Source: Oxytricha trifallax (Eukaryota; Ciliophora; Spirotrichea; Sporadotrichida; Oxytrichidae). Taken from it: a DNA stretch of 64,000 nucleotides. A program made the position numbers and the translations under genes. The stretch covers positions 32,473 to 96,472 of the forward strand of contig ARYC01000025.1 of NCBI GenBank assembly GCA_000711775.1, written 5' to 3'. The stretch's first letter is position 1. Each line of letters opens with the position of its first letter. Shown here piece by piece: positions 51,849 through 63,418 of this stretch. The notes beneath the pieces are model-generated. The model saw only the letters and a program-made list of their open reading frames with translations. It was not told where the DNA came from and made no database searches.

Positions 51849-52954
51849 TTAGCTTTAGAGATTTGCAAATCTTTAACAGTTGATTCAACTGTCTTCATAT
51901 GATTCAAAATCTCTTTTTCAGTATGAATGATCTTTAAATGAGTCTTGTAAATTGTCTTTTTTATATCCTTCACAAATCCTTGCCATTCTTCATTGCCATC
52001 AACTAAATCTTCAACAGGTCTTCTATATATTACGTAGTCTGGGAAGTATTTTTAATTTTAAAAGTCAGCATCACTGAAGTAAGACTCTCTTTCTTTAATT
52101 AGCTCTGCTTTTATTCTAAAAGATTCAGCGACCATCTTTTGCATTACCTTTTCGTATGACTCTGAAATGACAGCAATGATGAAGTTAAGAAGGACAATAT
52201 TCAAAAATAGAACGGCCGAAATCCAAACAATCCAAGCAAAAATAATGTGAGTTTCATCTAATTAGTATATATTGTCTATCTAAAAATCTCCAGTAGACGC
52301 TCTAAAAGCCATAATGAAATATCCAAAGTAGCTTATTCCATCATACTCAATGTTCTCATCACTTGTCTTAATTTTGAGTAGTGTAAAGATTAATCCATAA
52401 ACTATAACCACAAAAGCATATAGCATAATGAAAAATCTAAGATCCATGAACACTGCTTTTAACATGCTCACCTAGTAACTAAATCCTTAGAACACCCTTA
52501 AAACTTCACAAAGCTTAATGAACATCAATATCAGCATACAACTATGCATAATTACAATTCCATTATAAGCAATTTCTTAAGTATCGATAATCACGATAAC
52601 AAAATAGAGAAGTGCAAGCGCTTGATCTACGACATTCCAAAGATCATTAAAGTAATTCAAAAAGCCTATTCTTGATATCATCAACAATTCATAATATTCA
52701 ATAAAAACCATGATATTTTCAATATTATAAAATTATTATTATGGATCATGTATAATAAATATTAAAATTAATCAACTAATACTGTAAAGTTGCTTTACTT
52801 TAAATATAATTAATGCATTTATTAAGTTCAGAAGTCGGTAAATCATAAAAGTTACCGACGCTTTCTGGATATATATATATATAATGTAATATATTAAATT
52901 CATGAATTAATATAAATATATATTAATCATAAGTTCATGATTCAAAAACTATTT

Positions 52955-54277
52955 GGGTGTTGACGTCAGGATCTCCCAGGTGCGTCCCAACTCATGAATA
53001 AATAAAAAAATCAAAACCCCTTAATGAGTTATATGTATTTTTATTGATGAGGGTAATGTTGTGGAATAGGGATTCTTTTTGTTTAATTTAATTTTTTATT
53101 TTAGATTCAATGTTATTTAGATTTTTATTCCTTTATATTTTATAATCTCTACATCTGGATAAATTTTATGCAGAAATTAATCAATTAAGAAAATTAAAAT
53201 GAAATTGCAATTTTTGTTTTTGTTTGCTTTTTTAATCAAATTATCTAAATTTTATGAAAACTACCTCTTATAATTTCTTGAATCTTAATTTTTAAATGCT
53301 TTGGTATATAATTGTTTTAATATTTTAGTACTTGGTACCAATTAGATTTGAAAATTATTAGAACTTTTTCATTAAAAACAAATTAAATTAAAACTTGTAA
53401 TTAATTAAGTTAAGTCCTATTAAATTGGTACAAATTAAAATTAAACGAATTCAGCATTTGTACTAATTTAATGGAATTTAATTGGTAAAAATATAAACCT
53501 ATCTCTAAAATTTTTTCCAGTTTTCGCAAACTTTTTCCATTTTCGCTTTATAGGGTTGAACTCCTATAAGATACTCAAATTTAAGAGGTGACTAATAATC
53601 TATAGAAATTATATATAAAAATTTAAGATAGATATCAATTTATAATACTTTTAGAACTAAAACATTATATGATTATGGGTATCAATCACCTTACAACCAC
53701 TCTTTTTAAGAATATTTTTATTTAAATTTTACTTACGCTTACAAACTTTTTGTGTTAGAAAAAAATATTTTAATTTAGAAAGTAAACTAAAAGAAAAGAT
53801 AGAAATGAATTGAATTTTAAAATAATTAATGATAAAAATTTCAAAAATAGTTGTGCATAAATGCCCCATTTTTTTAATGATTCAATCATACAATATCATA
53901 AAAACAATCATTCAAAGTGATAACTTATTAGAAAAATGAATAACTTAAAAAATATCACTTAGATTTAACTTTTTCAAATTAAAAAAAAGTTATACCATAA
54001 ATATATATATAATTATGAGCTAATTTAAGTTGAGTATAAAAAAATGATCATATAAAATTTTCCAATTTTCATAACAAAAGTAAAAATGATACTTTCTAAC
54101 TCAAGTAAACCCAATCCCATGCATTACCCTCATAATAAAAACACTATAAAAAAATGTTAAGTGGTTTTAAGGTTTTGGGATTTTTTTTATTTGATGTTAT
54201 ATGTAATGGGACGTCCTGATGTCATCTGGGATCCTGGGACGTCCTGACGATCCATGGACGCTCTGACGTCAACACCC
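52955..54277. mobile_element. 1323-bp GACGTC-ended element, 8-bp duplication, containing C4A4-type ends
   Basis: The ends GGGTGTTGACGTCAG match those of 47019-48394 but with few GACGTC units. The flanks AACTATTT (52947-52954) and AACCATTT (54278-54285) match 7 of 8, and copy 1 at 24412-24425 shows the uninterrupted site. Inside, from 53012, lies a decayed non-autonomous TBE. Confidence 0.85.
53012..54178. mobile_element. Decayed non-autonomous TBE nested in the GACGTC element
   Basis: Left CAAAACCCCTTAATGAGTT preceded by AAT; right end a mutated AAGTGGTTTTAAGGTTTTG. Internal TTGGTACCAATTAGATTTG and CTCCTATAAGATACTCAAA blocks match the region between the kinase and 22 kDa genes of TBE-1 and the element at 60636-61856. 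No genes. Confidence 0.65.
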
Positions 54278-54407
54278 AACCATTTGAATATATTTAAATC
54301 CTTTTAGATTTACACTAAAATTTTTGAATTGGAATAGTAATAGAGCCCTTAAATTATTCTAAAATAATTATTTTATGGAAATATTTTTCTTAATTTTGTT
54401 CAATTTT

Positions 54408-54804
54408 GGGGGGGGAAATTTCCTTCCCCCAACATTAAATTTTATGTTTTTTGAAATAACTTTAATAGAAACAATAAATTTCAATTTCAATTACCATAAT
54501 CATGTACTATTCAACATTTATTATTATATAATTTTCAAGGTACATAATTATTCTTTATCAAATTATATATTATTAGCAAGGCCAAAATAAGTGTTTTTTA
54601 TTAATAATTATTGGAATTTTCATTAAATTTTAAATTCATTATCAAGGTAGAAATGATATTTGAATCTATATTTAAAAAACTACATCATAATTGATGATAA
54701 AGATTCTTTGAAAATTATAAAAATTACATATTTTAATGTATGGGGCAAAAACTTCCCCCCTAGGGTGCATATAAAATTTTGGGGCAGGAAACTTCCCCCC
54801 CCCC
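54408..54804. mobile_element. 397-bp GGAAGTTTCC small element in channel copy 2
   Basis: G-run plus GGAAATTTCCTTCCCCC on the left; GGGGCAGGAAACTTCCCC plus C-run on the right. The interior matches 27262-27575. The flanks share (C)AATTTT; copy 1 near 24530-24545 lacks the insertion, confirming it as a recent arrival. Confidence 0.85.
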
Positions 54805-55800
54805 AATTTTTAGTTTTTGAAATTTTTTTTTAGACTTGTATAGATCCTTAAGGAAATTTGAATCATATAATTAGCTTATACTGATAATTTATATATGATA
54901 TCATCTTGAAAATTATCAAATCCTTTGTATGCATTGGCAAATTTTAATATTTGCCCACGCCAAAATTATTGAACTTTATATATAGAAAATAAAGATTTCT
55001 TAGTCAAAGACTTATAGAGGATTTAATTTAAATTATATAATTAAATAAAAATGCCAATCATAATGGATTTAATATATTCTTATAGTAGCAAATATCCAAC
55101 ACATGTTAGCTTAAGCACAAGTTGTTATATAATAGTTCTTGAATCTTATTCTGCACTTGCCTTTATTGTGAAGAAATAGACATCAAGTACATAGCTTAAC
55201 AAAAATATCAAGTAAAGATAGAATTAGTTAATGAAGAATTTTTTTGCATATCTCTCCCATTTAAAATTGAGAATTGTTTAAATTAGTTCGGTTTCAAAGT
55301 ATTCAAGATTTGGGGAGTCTTTGAGATATTTGATAAAATTCTTGTTAGTAATTGTAGCTGGAATATTTATAAAGTTGTATTAAATTTCAACCTAAGATTG
55401 GTCATTCTTCTCATCAACACTCTTTCCTATAAATTTTTCATAATCATTCCAAAGTCATGGATATGTTAATGATTTTTTATCAATGTCAGATGAGAAAATG
55501 ACAGAGCAATCTTAAGAATATTTGGGATAAGCAAGACTTGTAATTTAAGGGTAAGCTAACTAAGATTCAAAATATTCTTTAAGATTAATCTTTTTTTCAA
55601 GCATATAGCAAATGTGAGGATCAATAAAATTATTGAAGAGCAAGTTGTTGTTAAATATGGGTATAGCTCCCAGGCTGAGCTGATAAAACTTTTCTTATCA
55701 AATTATTTAAGCAATCTTAAAATTATTAAGAAATACAATCAATAATTATAACTCATTAATTAGGCCTATTATGGACTTTAAAGAAGTCAAAAAGAAATAT

Positions 55801-56216
55801 CATAGCATCTCTTAATAAATAAATATTAATCTTTTATAATCAAATGGGGAGACAGTTGAAAATTAATGAAAAAAAAGAGATCAAGTATAGTTATATTTAA
55901 TTCAATATACATTAGTTAAGATCAAACAGTCACTAATTTTAATTAGAACATAAATCATTCTGTAATAACTTTAAATAATTAATAAATCAAACATGGAAAT
56001 TTTTAATTTTTGTTTTTTCTCAACATTTCTGATTAATTTCTAATTTAGGGCTTTTCTAGTATGCCTAGCATTTATACTCATAGTTGCAACTTTTTTGTGC
56101 ATGTTTTTTTCATTAAAAATTTAGATAACTTCAGGGTATTTTCCTTGAACTATCTTAAGGATATCTGCCTTTAAAAAAAATTTTTACAGTAGTAATTACA
56201 GTGCAGTAACAACAAT
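55801..56216. other. AT-rich spacer without a supported gene
   Basis: Between the end of the duplicated segment and TBE-3. Short open frames are present but none exceeds chance. AAT at 56214-56216 is the left flank of TBE-3. Confidence 0.5.
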
Positions 56217-56297
56217 CAAAACCTCAAAACTCCTTAATGTGGTTTATAAGTGATTTGATTTGTAAGGAATTTTTTAGGGATTGGGATTATTGATTAA

Positions 56298-57360
56298 ATG
56301 CGAGACAAAAATAGCAAGATTTTGGGGTCTTTTTACTATGAAGAGTATATAGATTTAGTGTTTGAACTGCGATATGGATGTGATATATACAGTGAATAAA
56401 TCAAACCAGTACTCAATTATAAGTTAATTGCACTGCTCTTAAAGCAAAGTTCATCAACTGTCCGCCTCAACTTCCTTATAGCAGTAATACTAAAGCAATA
56501 ATAGCTGAATTCTAAGCCTTAGAGGAAATCAAAGTTTCTATAGAAGAATATTGACTATCTAATTAATGAAAAAACTTTGAAATATTGGGCTCTTTTTTCT
56601 CTTGAGCAACGATCTACTATGTTTCATCGCCAGTTCCCTGAGTTGAAGATCTCTGCATAAACTGTTGCAAACATTTATAAACGAGACGGTATCTCTTACA
56701 AAGGTGTAAATCGTATCAAGAGAGTAATTGATTTCACTCTGCCATTTTACAACAACAACTTAAACTATATTTGTAATTAAATGAAGAGAGCCTAATAGAA
56801 TAATATTAAGTTTATTCATACTGATGAGGCTGTGTTTACATTCAACACTTTCATTTAGAAGTCTTGGTATAAGAGGCATAGCAACATAGAATTATATGAC
56901 TAGAAATTCAAGGTAAAACAATGGCAATTCTTGGAGGTATTAGCGAGGATGCTAGTTTAAAGACTTATGTTATTCATCCTCGCTATATTAAGACAGAGCG
57001 GTATATTAAGTTCTTAGAGCAGCTGAGAGAGAAGTACCCTGAATAAGAGATTATACTATTCGTTGATAATCTTTCTGTTCATAAGACTAAAGAAACAAGG
57101 AAGAGTTATGAACAACTTAGAATAACGCCAGTATTCAACGTACCTTACAGTCCATAGTTTAATGGAGTTGAGTTCTACTGGGGAATATTAAAAGGTCATT
57201 ACAAGAAACTGATGCTATACCACTTGATGCATGGCCTATTATCGATACAGTAGACTTTATTAAAAGCTCAGCTAAGAGAGTAGAATAATTAATTGGTTTA
57301 AAAGTGTGCTAAAGAATGGAGAGTGAATGTATATAAATAAGTTTTGTAGTAAAGTTAATT
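56298..57360 (+). pseudogene. TBE-3 transposase, decayed
   Basis: ATG 56298. Segments match TBE-2 closely: YWALFSLEQRSTMFHRQFPE, NTFIQKSWYKRH, then after a shift near 56915 LFVDNLSVHKT and NVPYSPQFNGVEFYWGILK. The TGA end codon used by TBE-2 is not retained, so the exact end is unclear. Catalytic Asp and Glu motifs are present but split between frames. Confidence 0.8.
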
Positions 57361-57375
57361 AATATATAAATCACA

Positions 57376-58158
57376 TTTAAAATTCTTTCGTTGGACCTGG
57401 CTTCTCTTTATTTTCTTCCTCCTGATACTTCTCTCGTCCTAAGGTTCTTCCCTTACTGCCAGCTCCAGCATCTATGTTTATTTAATCCTGAGGCTAAATA
57501 TTTAAATAGAGTCTCTTGCTGACTTCATACTTTGTCTGCGACTTTCGCTCTCTGTGAAGTTTGCTCTATTCCTTCATCAAGAAGATACCAGAACCAGATT
57601 TTTCTAAAGAAAAATTAAACTACAAGTCTTACTTGAAAAATAAAGGTGCTTCTGCAGCTCTAAGAGCCAGCTCTAACTTATCTTGATTCCTTTTTTGTAC
57701 TAGTCCTCTAGAGAGATGCTATATCTCTTTTTATGAGATTCTTGAATACTTTAACTCAAGTAATCACATTTGATTGTTGCAAGTATGCTAAAGAAATATT
57801 TTTATTCAGGTAATATGTTAGGCAACTGCTTCGTAGTAGGTAGATACTACGAAACCTCTTGATCATTCATTGCATCGTCATATAAGTTAGTCACTGAGAT
57901 TTCTGGATAGTTTGGAATCTCTGCAAACTTTACTTCTTAAATTTTCAATGCTTTCTTCTCGCAGAGTATCGCTCTTAGAAAACAAATTTTAGTACCTTCC
58001 ATCGTTGGCAGGAAAAAACCAACTATATAATAAAGATTAGTTACTATGTGTTCATTACCTTGCGGCAACAGGCAGCGATGCAAATCCTCCTTGCTTCAAA
58101 ATCTTTGAATCAATTCTTGTGCTTGAACTCTTTTCATTGCATCATTCATTGACTCCAT
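57376..58158 (-). pseudogene. TBE-3 22 kDa class gene, several stops, intron retained
   Basis: ATG 58158 (MESMNDAMKR). The core FAEIPNYPEISVTNLYDDAM is conserved, but TGAs occur near 58098, 57860, 57800 and elsewhere. The 29-nt intron at 57604-57632 (GTAAG to TTTAG) still has canonical ends, and splicing would join SK to KSGSGIFLMKEQ. Confidence 0.8.
57604..57632 (-). other. 29-nt intron in the TBE-3 22 kDa gene
   Basis: Minus strand GTAAGACTTG...TTCTTTAG at the same position and phase as in TBE-1 and TBE-2. It shows what the TBE-2 acceptor probably looked like before its AG became GG. Confidence 0.65.
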
Positions 58159-58846
58159 ATTGCTTACAGATCTAAGAAATGATATTAAAATTTAAGTTTA
58201 TTGATTTCAATTATATACCTCTGTAAAACTTACTATTAAATATGGGCATCCTATAGGAGGTCAACCTCTAAGAAGGATATGGAGAAGGTTTTGAGAACTG
58301 GTTTCAAACTTGAGAGATTGATATCAATTTCTACTGTACTTAATTAGGAGCAGCTCCTAAAATGCTAGTACTTAATTAGGAGCATTAATTAATGCTAGTA
58401 CTTAATTAGCAGAACCCTAATTTTAAGCATAAAATGAGAAAATGCCTCCTAAAGCAGTACGTACATAATTAGGTGCACCTCCTAAATCGGTACGTGCTGT
58501 AATCAATTTAAAATTTATAGTAAAAATGGTTACTTTCTCACCCATATTTAGAGCTGGTTCGTCTTTTAGGGCCTAATACTCTAAAAACCTCCCTTCAAAT
58601 TTTTAGGGTTGCAAAGCTCTTTTCTGAGCTCTTGGTTATAGATGCAGTTTTATAATTTAAAATTCAAATTTAAATATGAGAAAAAAATTTTAAGAAAAAC
58701 AACAGCACTTCCATCAAACTGAATGAGACTAACCTTTGGCAGCAATCAAAAGTGTGATAGCTGTGAGATGAACTCTCATAAGGAACTACCAGGGATATCA
58801 CTTTAGGTCTCTATATTTAAAATAGAAATTAATAATATAAAATAAA

Positions 58847-59565
58847 ATGGCAAACAAGTGTTTGCGAGACAGAGAGGAGGAGAAAGGTATTAATGAAATT
58901 CCTATACAAATTGAAGAAGTTGAAGTCTTTTTTTGTTGTTGCTATGTTAGAGAATTTTACTAATAAATCAAGCTTGTACAGACATAAGAAGGAGCATAGA
59001 TAAGCCAAGACAACTGTATACTTAAAGCATTATAAAAAAAAGATGGAAAGTATGACTGTTTTGAGTGCCATTAGCAATACTCTCTTACAAGAGACTTGAA
59101 GAAGCATCTATTAAAGGCTCACAAGAAAGATATAGAAGTTGAAAAACATGAAGTTGAGCTGAAGCTTCTCAACAAAAGAAAAGTGAGGATATTATTAGGT
59201 CCTAGTTCCTGAATAAGCTAGATAATTAGAGTACGTTAGGAAGGCATGCAACAAACTGACCTCTAAAATAACAAAAATTATGATCGATTTTCATTACAAG
59301 AAAATACCAGTTATTGCTTAAATTGACCTAGATACTTCTCTTTAAAGTTGCCATATATTAGAAACTCCATTGATAAGAAAGTCCTCAACGATCATCAATA
59401 CGCATACAAGGTGTATCTCTTCAACTCTCTCTTTAGTGATGATAAATATTAAATGGAGTTTAAAAATGAGTATCAAGTACTCACTCAAGCAAAGTTTAAA
59501 AAGTGTAGTTACTTAATCAAGCTAGATGCTGTTCTCCTTGCCAAGAATCATGTTGCTCTCAGACT
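58847..59565 (+). pseudogene. TBE-3 zinc finger-kinase, truncated by TBE-4
   Basis: Starts MANKCLRDREEEKG as TBE-2 does. The fingers are damaged by indels (58940-59080). The later part reads NDHQYAYKVYLFNSLFSDDK and SYLIKLDAVLLAKNHVALRL, then is cut by the C4A4 end of TBE-4 before the catalytic loop. Non-functional. Confidence 0.8.
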
Positions 59566-60105
59566 CAAAACCCCAAAACTTTTAGCAGTTTAATTGAGTT
59601 TTTGATTGATAAAAGTATACTATTAGTGCATGTATTATTAGGATTTTAATAGGGTTTGTTTAGGGATTTTATGTTTAAATATTAGTAATTTAAGTGAGCT
59701 TAAAAAGCGAGAATTTGAAATATTTCACCCAAACATAAGTTTAGAGTCATGTGGCACTTCTATGAATTTTATCTTTCTAAGTTGATGTTTTATTTTTTCT
59801 ATTGTTTATTAATTCTCTTTGCTTGGCTTGATTATAGTTGAGTATGCAAGTTCTCTGAGACCTCATTTATTTTATTTTTATCGAGGCATTGCTTGATTCT
59901 TAATTTAGAAGCTCTCTCATCCTTGCAGCTAAAGTAATCGTTTCTTGGCATGTCACTCTCTATTATTATTACTACTAGAGCCCAGATATCCAATTAAACG
60001 CCTCCATCTCTCCAATCTTCTCTCTCTCGGAAATATCCAGGAGTACCATATACATTGCCTAATGCAGAGGCTTGCACTCTTTGAGCTCTGTTGAGATCAA
60101 TGATA
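59566..60105 (-). mobile_element. TBE-4: left-end fragment of a different TBE subtype inserted in TBE-3
   Basis: Starts CAAAACCCCAAAAC after ACT (an ANT site) inside TBE-3. Subterminal sequence and gene fragment match 4578-5043. The minus strand encodes a kinase C-terminal portion (GTPGYFREREDWRDGG, QLDIWALVVIIIESDMPRND), open over about 60 codons. Homology stops near 60105, with no right end and no resumption of TBE-3. Confidence 0.8.
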
Positions 60106-60164
60106 AGACCCCAAGAGTAAAATTTGAGCGAAATTTGTGAATGTTAAATTAATCAATAATAAAT

Positions 60165-61985
60165 AATATACTTTAATCTATTGTTTTAAGTCATGAGGAA
60201 TGGGGTTGTGGTTTTGGTAATTCTTTAGAGAGTCGAGCAGGATTCTAGTCTCTTGATCATACTTAAAGAATTTTGTACTGCTTATGCTTCTCTTTTTCTT
60301 CCTCACTCATGCTGTCATCTTCCTTCTGTACTTTGCAATATGCCTCTTGCTGGTTGCCAGCCATTTCCTGAGAGTTTCTATTGACATTAATTTTCTGGGA
60401 ATCTTGAGAACTGCTGTCGGAATCCTGCTATCACTTGAACTGGTCCCTTCGTCCATGTCCCATCCTGAGTGCGCACCCGCGTAGTTGTTTCATTATAGGT
60501 TGTCATGGAGCCCTGGCATCTCTCACTGACAAAGGACTCAACTCTGCTTCGATTACTTGTATACTTCAGCTTCGAGTGCTTTACCCAAACTGCCTTTCCT
60601 CGAGGATCGCTTTCTTACATGACCTTTGCGTGAATCAAAACCCCAAAACCCCTTAATGAGTTTTATATGTGTTTGATTGATAAGGGTACTGTTGGGGATT
60701 AGGAATTGTTAGTGTTCGAAGGCATCATTTTCACTCTACTTATGAAATTATGAAAGGGTTTTATTATAACTTTTTTTATACTTAACTTGCAGGTTTTCAT
60801 ATCAAAATTTATATATTCTAGCATTTTTATTCAGAAATGATATGTTTAACTTACATTTCTTTCTAATTTACATTTTTTTCAAATATTATCACTTTAACAG
60901 ATTGATTTTATGAAATTAGATAAGTACATCATTTCAAATAATTTGGATTTATGCACAAATGTTTTTTCAAATTTTTATCATTAAGCATTTTCAAATTCGA
61001 TTCAATATTTTCATTTCATTTAGATTGCGTTCTTTATTAACATAAGTTTTGCTAAATACAAAAGAGTTTGGTAACTTAAGTAAAGTTAAATTAAGAAATT
61101 TGCAGAAAATGAGTAATTTTTAGGTGTTTGGTAGATTTAATTATGTTATGTTTTAGTTTAAGAATTGTTATAAATGAAGATCAATCTTAGAATTTTTTTA
61201 TTTCTAATGCCACTAAAATTTTTGTCACCTATTCAATATGGACATCTTATATGAGGTCAACTTAATAAAGATACGCGGTAAGTTTGCAAATAATGTAACA
61301 AGTTTCAGATATAGAAAGCAATATTAGCCTATTAAATTCCATTAAAATAGTACTAAATTTGTTAAAATTTAATAAGCACTTTTACTAAATTAGTATAATT
61401 TTAATTGGTACCAATTTAATAGTACCAAAACTTAATTAGTACTTAGTTTTAAACAAATGAGGTTTTAATGCAAAAGTTACAATTTGGTTTAAAATTTAAT
61501 TAGTACCATGTACTAAAAAATTAAAACTATATTGGTACCAAAACATTTAAAAATATGGAATCCCTATGAATTATAAGATGATGTTTTCATAAAATTTAGA
61601 TATTAAAATTAGGTAAGTAAAGCAACTAATAAATGTACAATCATAAAATTTTTTATAGTGGAATAATTTATAAATAACATTTATAAACATGTAATGATGA
61701 TATGAAATAAAAAAATAAAAATCTCAAACATGAAAATAATTAATTACATTGAATCTAACAACAAAAATGAAAATCACCAAAAGGTTACCCTTATCCCCAA
61801 CATTACCCTCATCAATAAAACACTTATAAAACTCATTAAGGGGTTTTGGAGTTTTTAATGGCGTTCCTGATGATCTTGACTTGACAATGTCTCGCACTCT
61901 GTACGCATCTCCCTTGCTCAGATGTGCTTGCTGCTGAATCTGTTATTTTGGACCCTTGCATTGATTTGAACATGACTCCATTACT
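60165..61985 (-). pseudogene. GC-richer coding segment interrupted by a non-autonomous TBE
   Basis: Minus strand, near 47 percent GC. Removing 60636-61856 with one AAT gives one frame of about 135 codons (SKITDSAASTSEQGRCVQS, VKIIRNAIHAKVMQESDPRG, WVKHSKLKYTSNRSRVESF). Farther on, coding-like peptides in other frames follow (SDSSSQDSQKINVNRNSQEM, SMSEEEKEKHKQYK, FFKYDQETRILLDSLKNYQ), needing two or three one-base shifts, one in an A4 run near 60268. It is most likely a macronuclear-destined segment or its decayed copy. No family is recognised. The plus ORFs at 60284-60656 are shadows. Confidence 0.5.
60636..61856. mobile_element. 1221-bp non-autonomous TBE (deletion derivative) with AAT duplication
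   Basis: The ends CAAAACCCCAAAACCCC and AAGGGGTTTTGGAGTTTTT are flanked by AAT (60633-60635, 61857-61859). The subterminal repeat (TTAATGAGTTTTATATGTG) is about 75 bp. The interior keeps blocks from the TBE-1 kinase/22 kDa intergenic region (TTGGTACCAATTTAATAG, ATGAGGTCAACTTAATAAAG) but no gene. The 53012-54178 element is its relative. Confidence 0.9.
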
Positions 61986-62154
61986 AATTTCTAACTTTAA
62001 ATTATCTAATTTAATTATAATTTAATAGGGCGTATTGGATTTTAAAAATTGGGAATTAGACTTAATTGCCTTATTAAAAATTTTAATAATAAAAGTTTGC
62101 CTAACTTACCAAATCAGTGTTGCAGATGAATTTGAGGGTAAAAACAATATGGAT

Positions 62155-62240
62155 GCCCTGGAAAGATAGTCATTCGCTTTGTAAAGAAGCATCTTCCTCT
62201 AATCTACGACACTGACAAGTATTTCCAGGCTGAGATAATC
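62155..62240 (+). CDS. Short coding-like segment (possible small macronuclear-destined segment)
   Basis: The plus frame reads CPGKIVIRFVKKHLPLIYDT then DKYFQAEI, in a GC-richer patch within AT-rich DNA. It ends as the sequence becomes AT-rich before the 62.3-kb transposase. No family is assigned. The segment is short enough that chance cannot be excluded. Confidence 0.3.
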
Positions 62241-62301
62241 ATGATATATTATAAGTGATATATAATAATTTATAATTAATAAAAACAACAAACACCCATC
62301 T

Positions 62302-63402
62302 ATGAAAAACCTCTCTGATTAAACTTAAATTGAGATGATGTAAAAGTATGTCAAGTTGCTTCAATATGGGACCGAGAACCCCACAAAAAACTCTAAACTA
62401 ATTCTAACACTGAGTAATATTGCCAAGCTGCTGAAAGTATCTATTAGGTTTGTTTGATCTGTTTGTGCCATTAATGGGAAGAGTAATGAATAAAGGGTGG
62501 ACTCTAAAAATTACAAAAATTCGAAAATTTCTGAATAAACAAAATAATTTTTGGTTGATGAAAAAACTCTAAGCAAATGAAAGGGGTACTCTCTCCATAC
62601 TAGAGCAAAACTCTTTCATAGACTAAATCCTGACTTAGTGATTACCCCTTCTCAACTTCATTATATTTATAAAAAGAATAAAGTGAAATACAAAGTAATG
62701 AGATCCACCTATAGGCTATCCTAGAGAAAGCAATAGAAAATAAATTAAATGAGATTTGAAAGTTTTTCTAAACTGATTAACATGGTAGCAGGTGGCAAGA
62801 AAATTATTTATATAGATGAGGTCATCTTCAAACCCTATGTAGTTACTCAGCGTTCATGGGCAAGAGTGGGAATGAATTAAATAATAAAGAAGGAGGGTCT
62901 CAAACTTCGGACTTTTGCATCGATAGTGGCTGTGAGCATGGAAGCGGGGCTTGAGGCCTATTATACAAAGTTTAAATCTATCAACATGCAAGATGTGAAG
63001 ACAATGATTGAATATCTTCATTGTTTAAACAATCAAGAGGAAGTTGTTATCTTTTGGGATAACTTGAGGAGCCATCATAGCAAAATAGTATAATAACAAA
63101 TTAAAGAATTCAAATGGGAGTGCCTTTTCAACGCCCCATACTCTTCAGAGTATCATTGTATAGAAGAAATTTTTTCTCAAATTAAGAAAAAGTACAAGTA
63201 GTCTATGATTGTATAAAATTTCAAAATTAATGAAACCTAACATTCTAAAATCATTAGAGACTCTATAGAAGTGGTTCATCTCGACATGGTGAGGAGGGTG
63301 ATAGATAGACATATTTTAAAGATGAAAAATTATTTACACAAAAACATGAATAATTAACAGACAGATAATAATAGTTTATAATAAAATGCAATCACTCAGT
63401 GA
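62302..63402 (+). pseudogene. Transposase of a second TBE-like element (DD34E), two internal TGAs
   Basis: ATG 62302 to TGA 63400-63402. The N-terminal part (LTLSNIAKLLKVSIRFV) is helix-turn-helix-like. Catalytic motifs are IYIDEVIFKPYV, IFWDNLRSHHSK and APYSSEYHCIEEIFSQIKKK, with 34 residues between the second Asp and the Glu. TGAs near 62456 and 62579 interrupt only the N-terminal part; the catalytic half is fully open (over 270 codons). It is closer to 27759-28815 (AHHS, SSKCNCIENIF) than to the C4A4 TBEs. The left end of the element was not located. Confidence 0.85.
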
Positions 63403-63418
63403 ATTCATTTTGGGGACT

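Larger units (their letters stand above)
49916..55680 (-). pseudogene. Channel gene copy 2 (C-terminal half only), pseudogene
   Basis: Same pore and inner helix as copy 1 (ISYFGYFIMAFRASTGDF; stop at 49916-49918). A TGA replaces the TCA serine codon in TYPSLWND (near 55450). A 1.7-kb element splits the C-terminal coiled coil (50123-51848), and two more elements lie in the non-coding stretch upstream. With no N-terminal half, no start codon and an internal TGA it should not make a channel, though its channel core is barely diverged at protein level. Confidence 0.8.
48985..55800. repeat. Segmental duplication, copy 2
   Basis: Collinear with 18080-25545. It lacks TBE-2, keeps the empty site (ATT at 52634-52636), and has three private insertions. 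It contains no counterpart of the channel's N-terminal half; similarity stops within the IES arm at about 55690-55800. The 3' flank 48403-49915 has no gene beyond the decayed small element. Confidence 0.9.
56217..59565. mobile_element. TBE-3: decayed TBE truncated at right by TBE-4
   Basis: The left end CAAAACCTCAAAACTCC is a mutated C4A4 terminus. Gene order as TBE-2 (transposase +, 22 kDa -, zinc finger-kinase +), clearly closer to TBE-2 than to TBE-1. The right third, including the end of the kinase gene and the right terminus, is missing because TBE-4 begins at 59566 within the kinase frame. Confidence 0.9.

Noticed and set aside
60284-60656. Two plus-strand ORFs in the GC-rich segment
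   Set aside because: The minus strand has the coding-like frames that continue across the excised TBE; the plus ORFs are hydrophobic shadows and the second runs into the TBE terminus.
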